This document shows, piece after piece, positions 43,497 to 51,046 of a stretch of DNA of 64,000 bases; the stretch's first letter is position 1, and every line of letters starts with the position of its first letter. The DNA comes from Streptomyces sp. NBC_00271 (lineage in GTDB: Bacteria > Actinomycetota > Actinomycetes > Streptomycetales > Streptomycetaceae): assembly GCF_036178845.1 (NCBI RefSeq), contig NZ_CP108070.1:8804001-8868000 (forward strand), in the 5' to 3' direction. The notes under the pieces are model-generated. The model was not told the DNA's origin and made no database searches. It was given only the letters and a program-made list of their open reading frames with translations. The position numbers were made by a program, and so were the translations under genes.

Positions 43497-44885
43497 GTGA
43501 CTGCGCCTTCTACCGATACCGAGGGGCCCACCACCGACCAGCTGCCCGTCGCGGTCATCGGAGCCGGCCCCATCGGCCTGGCCGCCGCCGCCCGCCTCGT
43601 CGAACGCGGCATCGAGCCGCTGGTCCTGGAAGCCGGGCCGACCGCGGCCGCCGCGGTGCGTGAGTGGGGCCATGTCCGGCTGTTCTCCACCTGGGGCGAG
43701 GTCACTGACCCGGCCGCCGAGAAGCTCCTCGCGCCGACCGGCTGGACCAAGCCCGACGCGGCCACGTACCCCTCAGGCGGCGACTGGGCCGAGCGGTATC
43801 TGCAGCCACTGGCCGACGTCCTGGGCGACCGCGTGCGCTACCGCACCACGGTGACCGGGGTCTCGCGCACCGGACGCGACCGCATCGTCGACGCCGACCG
43901 CGAAAGCCGGCCCTTCGTCCTGCACCTCACCACCGCCGATGGGCAGGAGGAGCGCATCTTCGCGCGCGCCGTCATTGACGCCTCCGGCACCTGGACCAAG
44001 CCCGCCCCGGCCGGGGCCGACGGTCTGCCCGCCCTCGGTGAAAAGGCCGCCGCCGACCGCGTGACCTACCGCGTCCCCGACCTCAAGGCCCCGGCCGTCC
44101 GCACTCGTTACGCGGGCAAGCGCACCGCCGTCATCGGCTCCGGCGCCTCCGCTTTCACCGCGCTGGCCACCCTCGCGGACGTCGCCGAGGACGAGCCGGG
44201 CACACACGCGGTGTGGGTGCTGCGGCGTGGTATCAGCGGTGCCACGTTCGGCGGCGGTGAAGCCGACCAACTGCCCGCCCGCGGTGCGCTGGGGCTGGCG
44301 GCGAAGGTTGCGGTCGACCACGGCTACGCCGACGCGGTCACCGGATTCCGTACCGAGGCCATCGAGCGGGCGGACGACGGACGGCTCATCCTGGTCGGCG
44401 ACGACGGCCGACGCCTCGACCCGGTCGACGAGGTCATCGTCCTGACCGGCTTCCGCCCCGACCTCGCCTTCCTGTCGGAGATCCGCCTCGGCCTCGACGA
44501 GCGCCTCCAGGCCCCGACCGCGCTGGCCCCGCTGATCGACCCCAACGTGCACTCCTGCGGCACGGTTTACCCGCACGGCGTCAACGAGCTCTCCCACCCG
44601 GAGGAGGGCGTCTACCTGGTAGGCATGAAGTCCTACGGCCGTGCCCCCACGTTCCTCGCCATGACCGGCTACGAGCAGGTCCGCTCCATCACCGCCGCAC
44701 TCGCAGGCGACCAGGAGGCCGCCGAACGCGTGGAGTTGACCCTTCCGGAGACCGGCGTGTGCGGTGGCGCCGGCCTGTTCGACGAGCGCGAGAGCGCCGA
44801 GCAATCAGGTGGCGGATGCTGCGCCGCCCCCACCACCCTCCAGATCGGCATCGGCGCCCCGGCCACCATCTCCGGCGGCTGCTGA
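43497..44885 (+). CDS. ArsO-like FAD/NAD(P)-binding oxidoreductase with cysteine-rich tail
   Basis: A 462-residue flavoprotein: FAD motif VAVIGAGPIGLAAAARLVER, second dinucleotide motif AVIGSGASAFTALATLA near 205, and LTGFRPDL near 320. The final 45 residues contain a CGGAG site, GGGCCAAP and a terminal GGC, an array suited to binding arsenic or a metal. It belongs to the ars-island flavoprotein group (ArsO-like); the reaction, perhaps oxidation of an arsenic species or thiol reduction, is not settled. GTG start with AAGGGG upstream. Controlled by the divergent ArsR through the duplicated operator. Confidence 0.8.
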   Translation: MTAPSTDTEGPTTDQLPVAVIGAGPIGLAAAARLVERGIEPLVLEAGPTAAAAVREWGHVRLFSTWGEVTDPAAEKLLAPTGWTKPDAATYPSGGDWAERYLQPLADVLGDRVRYRTTVTGVSRTGRDRIVDADRESRPFVLHLTTADGQEERIFARAVIDASGTWTKPAPAGADGLPALGEKAAADRVTYRVPDLKAPAVRTRYAGKRTAVIGSGASAFTALATLADVAEDEPGTHAVWVLRRGISGATFGGGEADQLPARGALGLAAKVAVDHGYADAVTGFRTEAIERADDGRLILVGDDGRRLDPVDEVIVLTGFRPDLAFLSEIRLGLDERLQAPTALAPLIDPNVHSCGTVYPHGVNELSHPEEGVYLVGMKSYGRAPTFLAMTGYEQVRSITAALAGDQEAAERVELTLPETGVCGGAGLFDERESAEQSGGGCCAAPTTLQIGIGAPATISGGC

Positions 44886-44913
44886 ACTCCGTACCCATCC
44901 AGGGAGGTTCGAC

Positions 44914-45144
44914 ATGTCCCGCGTACAGCTCGAGGTGTGGGTCCGCGGCCCCGGCCAGGAACCATGGGAGGTGTACGTCGTCAAGGCCGACACCGACACC
45001 CTGTCCGTCGGCTCCGCCCCGGCGGCCATGTCGGCGCTCGTTTCTGCGCCTCGCCCGGACTGGAGCCTGTCCGGTCGATCTTGGTGGAAGCAGCCGGTCA
45101 AGGCAGCGAATGCGCTGCCACGTAAGCTCCGCGCATATGGATGA
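44914..45144 (+). pseudogene. ArsI/CadI-type VOC gene with large internal deletion
   Basis: The 76-codon frame opens MSRVQLEVWVRGPGQEPWEV and continues YVVKADTDTLS. MSRVQL is the N-terminus usual for ArsI/CadI glyoxalase-fold proteins, while VWVRGPGQEPWEVYVVKAD resembles their C-terminal strand, so most of the metal-binding VOC fold between them appears deleted in frame. A perfect AGGGAGG precedes the ATG, showing the expression signals survive. ArsI cleaves the C-As bond of methylarsenite; this remnant cannot. The last 40 residues are unlike the family. Twenty-nine bases downstream of the flavoprotein gene. Confidence 0.65.
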
Positions 45145-45940
45145 CCGCACCCCGCCCTCCAGCTCGCTGCCGGTTTTGGCTGGTGGTGAGCCTGGCGAGA
45201 CAGCAGCCCCGCTTCTGGACCGGTTGCGTATTGCCGTGTCGCGGCGGCTTGCCGCAAATCTGCCTGTGCCGGCCTCGATGATGCAGTGGCTGGATGAGGA
45301 GATGGACACTTTCGCCGATGACTCAGAAGTGCTCGGCGCGCTCTTCGATCAGTTGCTTCATACCCACGCACTGGACACTGCCACTGCAGGTGCGGCGGTG
45401 CTTCTCGCGGACGTGGTCATCGACAGTCAGGCCGCTGCCGCGGTCCGTGCCGCACTGACGGTGACGCTGGCCGAAGCGGCGACGGCCGCACTGCGTGTTG
45501 AGGCGCTGGACCCGCAGGGGTTCGTCAGTACCGAGGCTGTGCTGCGGCAGCAGACTGACAGCGAGCGAGCCGTCCGGCAAGCCGTTCGAGGGGATGCTCC
45601 CCGCCTGTTTGCGCAATGGGACGAGGAGCCTGAAGTGATGCAGTTCGCGCTTGCCGTGCTTGCGGCCGCCTGCGCCGGGACTGATGTCATCACGCGGATC
45701 GCAAGCCTGGCTGCTGTGTGGCCGGAGACCCCTCGGGCGGCCACCTTGGCGCTGGCCTGCGCTCTGGCTGCTGACGATGACGAGGCGATCGCGGAAGCCC
45801 TTGGCGAGACCGTCAGGCATCCCGACTACAACCCTGACGCCCAAGGAGATCCTGAGGCTCTTGTGCAAAGCCAGGGGCTGAGCCTCCTGATCGACCTCGC
45901 ACAGCAGGAGATTGGCCCTCTGGTCTTCCCACGGTCGTAG
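45137..45940 (+). CDS. Hypothetical all-helical protein
   Basis: A 267-residue protein I do not recognise. It is rich in Ala, Leu and Glu/Asp and predicted almost wholly helical (for example ATAGAAVLLADVVIDSQAAA and TPRAATLALACALAADDDEA), with no signal peptide or membrane helix and few cysteines. Codon use is less GC-biased than in its neighbours, which hints at a different origin. The ATG overlaps the end of the VOC remnant and has no clear ribosome binding site, so the exact start is uncertain. Confidence 0.6.
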   Translation: MDDRTPPSSSLPVLAGGEPGETAAPLLDRLRIAVSRRLAANLPVPASMMQWLDEEMDTFADDSEVLGALFDQLLHTHALDTATAGAAVLLADVVIDSQAAAAVRAALTVTLAEAATAALRVEALDPQGFVSTEAVLRQQTDSERAVRQAVRGDAPRLFAQWDEEPEVMQFALAVLAAACAGTDVITRIASLAAVWPETPRAATLALACALAADDDEAIAEALGETVRHPDYNPDAQGDPEALVQSQGLSLLIDLAQQEIGPLVFPRS

Positions 45941-46635
45941 AGGCCCGCGCAGCCCAGCGGCCCATGCGCCGGCTCTCACTCCGGCGACTGGGCGCGTCCG
46001 GATCGGCGCGGACAACCCGATGCCACTGCATCGCTCCTCGCACTGCGCGCTGACCACGCGCCGTCGCCCATAGGATCTAATGGGCAGGCGCACGCGGAGT
46101 ATGACGAATACTGATCAACACCGGTCGACAGCTCCGTCTTGGATTTGCGCGGCCCTCGACCCTGGATGGTTGTACATGACTTCTGCCTCTCCCCATCTCG
46201 ATCCTGCCCAGCCCGCACAGGACACGGCAGGCTCGCGAGCTGCGCTGCAGCACAGCGATCTCTTTCTCCAGCCGCACTACACCGTCGACCTGCCGCCGCT
46301 GGACGAGGAGGAAGACACCTTCTCCCCGCCTCCGCCCCCGCCCGCACAAAAGCGGCGCGGAGCTCCCCGAGGTCGTTGACTGCAGACAGTCCCCGCATCG
46401 GTGAGGCGCGGCTCGCCCCGGTGCAGCCCATCACTGGCCGAAAGCCTGTACGTAGATGTCCTGGCCTGCGGCAACGCCCAGAGGCTCCGCCCCGAGCGTC
46501 GGGGCGGAGCCTCTGGGCGTTGGCAGGGAAGAGTGTGGCGCCAGAGCCGTGATGTCGGGGACGGCGTGGGAACGCCTACGGAGGCTACGGGGACTGGGGA
46601 GCCGCTCCCTCCGTACCCGCTCAGGCTCGGGCTTC
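45941..46635. other. Intergenic region with a long hairpin
   Basis: No firm gene. A 67-codon frame from an ATG at 46176 to 46379 ends in an acidic and then Pro-rich tail (DLPPLDEEEDTFSPPPPPP), but has no ribosome binding site and is only a weak candidate. The strongest structure is the terminator at 46472-46522. Confidence 0.5.
46472..46522. terminator. Perfect 24-bp stem, 3-base loop
   Basis: Bases 46472-46495 pair without mismatch with 46499-46522 around a GCG loop. The stem is symmetrical for both strands and lies between the plus-strand genes ending at 45940 and the minus-strand gene ending at 46636. It is therefore best read as a bidirectional terminator. Confidence 0.85.
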
Positions 46636-47067
46636 TCAGAGCTTCCCGCCGATTTCGCATGCCCGGCACGGCGGCCGGCCACAGGTGCACTGCGTAATGG
46701 CCTCGAGGACGTCACGATCGTGGTAGAGGCACTCGTCCTTGCAGGTGTGGCGCGGGATGAACCCCGCCGGGATCTCACCAGGCCACGGCTCGTGACCGTC
46801 CCGGCAGCGGGCGAACCGCTCGGGGTCGGCGGAGTGCAGGTCGTGCATGCTCGACCGCGCCTCGTCCTCCAGTTCCCGCACTCGCTCCACCAGGCTCCTC
46901 AGCTCGGCGGCGATGCTGGAGTACCGGTCGGCGCCGGTCCGTACGTGCGCGGCCCGCAGTGCCATCGCTGCGTTGCCCAAAAACCGGCCGGCATCCTGAA
47001 GATCGGTCACGTGATGCAACTGAATGCCGTTCACGCCCCGGACCCACACGGCGTCCATGCTGCTCAC
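46636..47067 (-). CDS. Hypothetical protein with C-terminal cysteine cluster
   Basis: A 143-residue protein of unknown function. The N-terminal half is helical (ADRYSSIAAELRSLVERVRE, a likely short coiled coil). The C-terminal 40 residues hold HTCKDECLYH and CTCGRPPCRAC, five to six cysteines and two histidines that could bind zinc or an iron-sulfur cluster. GTG start with GGTGG upstream. The AT-rich stretch at 47100-47165 probably carries its promoter. Confidence 0.72.
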   Translation of the reverse strand: MSSMDAVWVRGVNGIQLHHVTDLQDAGRFLGNAAMALRAAHVRTGADRYSSIAAELRSLVERVRELEDEARSSMHDLHSADPERFARCRDGHEPWPGEIPAGFIPRHTCKDECLYHDRDVLEAITQCTCGRPPCRACEIGGKL

Positions 47068-47427
47068 TGATCCACCTTCCCGGCGTTCGCCTTGAATATC
47101 TTGCGAAACAGTATGCGCGGCGCCGTTGCCTTCGCATAGAAAAAATCTGTCTGTTTAGCAAACTAAGGGTCTCGGCCGCGTCCCGCCAGTAGATTCGGGG
47201 TGAGTCGGATCACAGGAGGTATGGGCTCCCACCAGGCATGACATAGCCGAAGGTCCATTACCCACTCGTGCGGTGGATCTTCGGCTGTATCTTCCAATGG
47301 ATCTTCCGCTGATTTCTTCTCCGCCGTCTGTTATTGAGCCGGAATTCTCAGGTTGCCGCCAAGCAGGGCGCCGACCAGAGGCCTCGCCGTGCTTGGCGGC
47401 AACTGCGCCGTTCCGGCTCAATACGCG
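47068..47427. other. Intergenic region with two hairpins
   Basis: No gene. It holds an AT-rich stretch at 47130-47165 (probable promoter of the minus-strand gene at 46636-47067), a 13-bp hairpin with one mismatch (47245-47257 with 47274-47286), and the long symmetrical inverted repeat at 47333-47422 that ends 5 bases from the formate dehydrogenase stop. Confidence 0.6.
47333..47422. repeat. 90-bp nested inverted repeat
   Basis: Outer arms attgagccggaa (47333-47344) and its exact inverse at 47411-47422; inner arms gttgccgccaagca (47352-47365) and its exact inverse at 47390-47403. The unpaired gaps between outer and inner arms are 7 bases on both sides, so a single long hairpin with one symmetrical internal loop and a 24-base apex forms. 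It may terminate the formate dehydrogenase transcript or be a miniature mobile element. Confidence 0.7.
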
Positions 47428-48591
47428 TTATCCGGCGACCGTGTAGGAGCGCGCCCCCGTGCCGGCAAGCCCACCGCCGTCGACGATCAGGTACTCCGGA
47501 CGGATGGGGCGCCCGTCGAACCAGCATTCCAGGATCTCCCGGGTGCCAGCGGCGTAGCGGGCCTGCGCCGACAGGGTCGAACCGGACACGTGCGGCGTCA
47601 TCGCCTCGTACGGCATGGTGCGCCAGGGATGGTCGGGTGGCGGCGGCTGCGGATACCAGACGTCACCGGCGTAACCGGCCAGTTGGCCGCTGTTGAGGGC
47701 CCGCACCACGGCGTCCCGGTCGACGATGAGCGCGCGTGCGGTGTTGACGATGTACGAACCGCGCTTCATGGCGCCGATCATGTCGTCGTCGAAGAGGTTC
47801 TGCGTCTGCGGATGCAGCGGAGTGTGGATCGACAGCACGTCGACCGAGGAGGCCAGCGAGCGAGCGTCGGGATGCCAGGTCAGCCGCAGTTCCTCTTCGA
47901 CCTCCTTGGGCAGCCGGTGCACGTCGCTGTAGTGCAGCGTGACGTCGAACGGCGCCAGGCGGCGCAGTACCGCCTGGCCGATACGACCGGAGCCTAGGAC
48001 GCCGACGTCCATGCCTTCGAGGTCGTAGGCGCGCGAGACGCTGTCGGCGATGTTCCAGCCCTTCTTGGCGGTCACCCAGTCGTGGGCCGGCATGTAGTTG
48101 TGCACCAGGGTGAGGATCTGCATGACGGCGTGCTCGGACACGCTGATGCTGTTGCTGTAGGTCACCTCCGCCACCGTCATGCCGTGGGCGATGGCGCTCG
48201 GCAGGTCGACGTGGTCCGACCCGATCCCCGCCGTGATCGCGAGTTTGAGCCGGGGAGCGGAGGTGATCCGCTCGGGGGTCAGATAAGCGGGCCAGAAGGG
48301 CTGCGAGATCACCACGTCGGCGTCGGGCAGCTCGCGGTCCAGGGTGGAGTCCGGTGCTTCCTTGTCGCTGGTGACGACATAGGTATCGCCTCGGTCCTCC
48401 AGGAACCGGCGTAGTCCGAGTTCTCCCGAGACGCAGCCGAGAAGCTGCCCCGGGGTGAAATCTATGGTCTGTGGAGTCGGCGTTGTCTGACCGCCCGGAT
48501 AGCCGGTGATGACCGGGATCTCGTCGCGGGCGTAGTCGGGAGGATAACCGCCCACGGGGTCGGGATAGAGCACCGCAAGGATCTTTGCCAT
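47428..48591 (-). CDS. fdh: NAD-dependent formate dehydrogenase
   Basis: A 387-residue D-2-hydroxyacid-dehydrogenase-family enzyme of the metal-free formate dehydrogenase type. Diagnostic segments are VTYSNSISVSEHAVMQ, the coenzyme motif DVGVLGSGRIGQAVLRRL, YAGDVWYPQPPPPDHPWRTM and the catalytic His region TPHVSGSTLSAQARYAAG with TREILECWF. It oxidises formate to CO2, giving NADH. ATG start with GGAGG 6 bases upstream. It is divergent from the crcB-fmdB-amiS-fmdA genes, whose formamidase would produce its substrate. The NAD-binding loop here reads NTARALIVDRD where the usual form is NTARGKLCDRD, a small variation. Confidence 0.92.
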   Translation of the reverse strand: MAKILAVLYPDPVGGYPPDYARDEIPVITGYPGGQTTPTPQTIDFTPGQLLGCVSGELGLRRFLEDRGDTYVVTSDKEAPDSTLDRELPDADVVISQPFWPAYLTPERITSAPRLKLAITAGIGSDHVDLPSAIAHGMTVAEVTYSNSISVSEHAVMQILTLVHNYMPAHDWVTAKKGWNIADSVSRAYDLEGMDVGVLGSGRIGQAVLRRLAPFDVTLHYSDVHRLPKEVEEELRLTWHPDARSLASSVDVLSIHTPLHPQTQNLFDDDMIGAMKRGSYIVNTARALIVDRDAVVRALNSGQLAGYAGDVWYPQPPPPDHPWRTMPYEAMTPHVSGSTLSAQARYAAGTREILECWFDGRPIRPEYLIVDGGGLAGTGARSYTVAG

Positions 48592-48805
48592 GGCCGTCCT
48601 CCATCGGTGGGGCCTCCGCTCCGGCTGAACCGGTCGGGTACCGATGATCTTGAATTTTAGTTGAGCATGCCTTGGCGCTGCAATCCCCACGGATATGGTG
48701 GAGATGGACCAGTGGATAAGGATGCGGATAGCGGTTGTTCCACGGACCTGCGCCAGGAGTTGGGCGACAGTGTGTACCGATCCGTGTTCTGTACGGAGGC
48801 TTCTG

Positions 48806-49402
48806 ATGCGGGCGGACGAATCCGGGCCCGAGAGAGAATCCCGAGAGCCCCCATACATCTCCGATGCCGAGCCCGAGCCGGATGCCGAGCCCGAGTCGAG
48901 AGGCGAGCCCGAGACAGGAGGCGGCCCCACGCCGTCACGGGAGCCGTTCCGCTCACGTCTGCGCAAGGGCGTCCTGGCGGCGGCCGCGTTCGGCGGCGTC
49001 CTGGGCGGGTCGGCCCGTTACGTGCTGGGACTGGCGTTTCCCACGCCGCGGGGGACGTTTCCGTTGACGACGTTCGCCATCAACGTGTCCGGTGCGTTCC
49101 TGCTGGCGCTGCTGCTCGTGTATGTGCTCGAGATCTGGCCGCCGACCCGGTACGTGCGACCCTTCGCCGCCGTCGGGTTTCTCGGCGCCTTCACCACGTT
49201 CTCGACTTGGATGGTCGACACCGATCACCTTCTGGGTCACGGCCATTACGCAGTTGCGGCGTTCAACGTCTTCGGCAGTCTGTTCGCCGGACTGGCCGCC
49301 ACTGCTCTGGGCCTGGCCATCGGCAGGATGGCCCTGGCCCGGCGAGTACGGCTCGCCGCGCGGCACAGCCGCGCCCGCCGGTACGGCTGGTGGGTCCGGT
49401 GA
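48806..49402 (+). CDS. crcB: Fluoride channel CrcB/FluC, first copy
   Basis: A 198-residue Fluc-family protein. After an acidic disordered N-terminal tail of about 50 residues written in gagcccgag repeats come four helices with the family signatures GGSARYVLGL, TFAINVSGAFLL and FLGAFTTFSTW. It exports fluoride as a dimer. ATG start with ACGGAGGC upstream. It overlaps the second crcB (GTGA). The pair probably forms an oppositely oriented heterodimer. It lies within a formamide/formate gene set, where fluoride transport is unexpected. Confidence 0.92.
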   Translation: MRADESGPERESREPPYISDAEPEPDAEPESRGEPETGGGPTPSREPFRSRLRKGVLAAAAFGGVLGGSARYVLGLAFPTPRGTFPLTTFAINVSGAFLLALLLVYVLEIWPPTRYVRPFAAVGFLGAFTTFSTWMVDTDHLLGHGHYAVAAFNVFGSLFAGLAATALGLAIGRMALARRVRLAARHSRARRYGWWVR

Positions 49403-49767
49403 TCATCCTGCTCGCCGTCGGTGCCGCGGCCGCGGTCGGGGCAGTCGCACGCTACGTGCTCGACCAGTACGTGCAGTACCGAAGCCCGGGCCTGTTCCTG
49501 CGCGGCACGTGGCTGATCAACATCACCGGTTCGTTCGTGCTGGGCGTGGTGCAGGGCCTCGGTGCACGGCACGGGCTGCCGGAGCAGGCCGTGGCCATTG
49601 TCGGCGTCGGATTCTGCGGCGCCTATACGACGTTCTCCACATTCAGTTACGAGTTGGTGCACCTGTGCGAGAAGGGACAGGTCAGAAACTCCTTCCTGTA
49701 CGGCGCTTCGAGCCTCGCGGTGGGTCTATTGGCGGCAGCGGCGGGGCTCGCCATCGGGTCGTTCTGA
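49399..49767 (+). CDS. crcB: Fluoride channel CrcB/FluC, second copy
   Basis: A 122-residue Fluc protein with four helices: VGAVARYVLDQY, INITGSFVLGV and GFCGAYTTFSTFSYE. GTG start inside the last codons of the first crcB, so translation is coupled. It lacks the acidic N-terminal tail of the first copy, so the two paralogues are not interchangeable. Confidence 0.92.
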   Translation: MIILLAVGAAAAVGAVARYVLDQYVQYRSPGLFLRGTWLINITGSFVLGVVQGLGARHGLPEQAVAIVGVGFCGAYTTFSTFSYELVHLCEKGQVRNSFLYGASSLAVGLLAAAAGLAIGSF

Positions 49768-49915
49768 GAAAGGGCAGGCCCAGTCGTCGGGGACTTGACA
49801 AGTGGATTTACGCGACGTCTCCTTGAAGTTAGGAAACATGCTGTGGCGTATGCCTATCTGGGCACGCCGCACTCGCTCGGGTTGGACAGCGTCCACCGAA
49901 ATCCGGAGGCTGCTG

Positions 49916-50194
49916 ATGGCAACCTACGAATATCTATGCAGCCGCTGTGGGCCCTTCGATGTGAAGTTGGAAATCGGGACGGCGCCCAAGGCTTACGGTT
50001 GCCCTGTTTGTGCAGGCGCTGCGAGACGTGTGTATTCCTCGCCCGGTCTCGCGCTGACCCCGAACGCGGTCGCCGCCCTCCATGTCCGGGAGGAGCAGGC
50101 GCGTGAGACCCCGGCAGTAGTCTCCCAAGTGCCGCCACGCAGAAGGGTGCCACGGCACCCGCACCCCGCACTCTCGCGGCTGCCGCGTCTCTGA
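49916..50194 (+). CDS. fmdB: FmdB-family zinc-ribbon protein
   Basis: A 92-residue protein. MATYEYLCSRCGPFDVKLEI and YGCPVCAGAARRVYSSPG form the CxxC...CxxC zinc ribbon of the FmdB/regulatory family, followed by a basic, Pro/Arg-rich tail. ATG start with GGAGG six bases upstream. FmdB-type proteins accompany formamidase and amidase genes and are taken to regulate them. Here it is 190 bases upstream of amiS and in the same orientation as fmdA. Confidence 0.88.
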   Translation: MATYEYLCSRCGPFDVKLEIGTAPKAYGCPVCAGAARRVYSSPGLALTPNAVAALHVREEQARETPAVVSQVPPRRRVPRHPHPALSRLPRL

Positions 50195-50386
50195 GGGCGG
50201 TGGTCGACAAGGCAGAACGTCTCATGCGGGTTTCGACATCGGAACACGACGTCGTTCCCGTTGCGGTACGCGGAATGCGGAATCACGCGACGCGGGCCGT
50301 GAGCCGAGCCGTATGCCCGGCAGCTCATCGGCGGCCAGGACGCCACGTGATTACGCCCCCCACGCGGACTTAGGAGGTGTGTCCCC

Positions 50387-51022
50387 GTGGGCAACGTGGG
50401 ACTGCTCTTCGTCGGTGCTGTGCTGTTCTTGAACGGGCTGTTGCTGCTGGGGAGGGTCGACCCCAAGTCCGCAGCAGTGTTCAACCTCTTCGTGGGCGCA
50501 CTGCAGGTGCTGACGCCGACCTACCTCATCTTCACGGCCGGCGATGACCACATGAAGATTCTGGCGGCATCCGGAATCTATCTGTTCGGATTCACCTACC
50601 TCTATGTAGGTGTCGTCCTACTCGCCGGAATCGACAACATCTGTGTCGGCTACTACTCCCTCTTCGTGGCGATCGTGGCCCTTGGGTATTCGTTCGTCAA
50701 TTTCCACCTCTTCAAGGATTACCCGTTCGGAGTCATCTGGCTCTACTGGGCCTTCCTGTGGTTCCTGTTCTTCCTGCTGCTCGGTCTCAAGAAGAAGAGG
50801 TTGTCCGACTATGTGGGCTGGGTGACGGCGATCGAGGGCTGGGTCACGGGTGTCATTCCCGCGGCGCTGCTGCTTTCCGGTTACTGGAAGCACACCACGG
50901 AGATCGCCATCGCCCTCGGAGCCTTCGGCGTCGTCGTGTTCGCGGCGCTGTGGCCGCTCACCAGGAAAACGCGGCAGTCGGCCCCGACGGAATCGGCCGG
51001 AAGTACAGGCACAACGTCCTGA
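50387..51022 (+). CDS. amiS: AmiS/UreI-family amide or urea channel
   Basis: A 211-residue membrane protein with six to seven helices (GNVGLLFVGAVLFLNGLLLL; FNLFVGALQVLTPTYLIF; GIYLFGFTYLYVGV; YPFGVIWLYWAFLWFLFFLL). It matches the AmiS/UreI channel family that admits urea or short amides, including the central ring residues typical of UreI pores. GTG start with AGGAGG 9 bases upstream. It is followed 24 bases later by formamidase, so it probably imports formamide. Confidence 0.92.
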   Translation: MGNVGLLFVGAVLFLNGLLLLGRVDPKSAAVFNLFVGALQVLTPTYLIFTAGDDHMKILAASGIYLFGFTYLYVGVVLLAGIDNICVGYYSLFVAIVALGYSFVNFHLFKDYPFGVIWLYWAFLWFLFFLLLGLKKKRLSDYVGWVTAIEGWVTGVIPAALLLSGYWKHTTEIAIALGAFGVVVFAALWPLTRKTRQSAPTESAGSTGTTS

Positions 51023-51046
51023 ACGGATCAACAATGAGAGGCAGTC

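Noticed and set aside
46176..46379. 67-codon protein with acidic and proline-rich tail
   Set aside because: No ribosome binding site, no family and no neighbour support; mentioned only as a weak candidate in the intergenic entry.
47245..47422. Hairpins as a CRISPR array
   Set aside because: The two hairpins are unrelated in sequence and there are no regularly spaced direct repeats or spacers.
48661..48805. Possible fluoride riboswitch before the first crcB
   Set aside because: A GGAGATGG stretch and a CTGATG near the start are suggestive, but the pseudoknot partners and the conserved CUCCUAC-like end are missing and the CTGATG overlaps the start codon.
50195..50386. Riboswitch in the leader of amiS
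   Set aside because: The 190-base leader is GC-rich with several possible stems, but I could not match any known riboswitch consensus.
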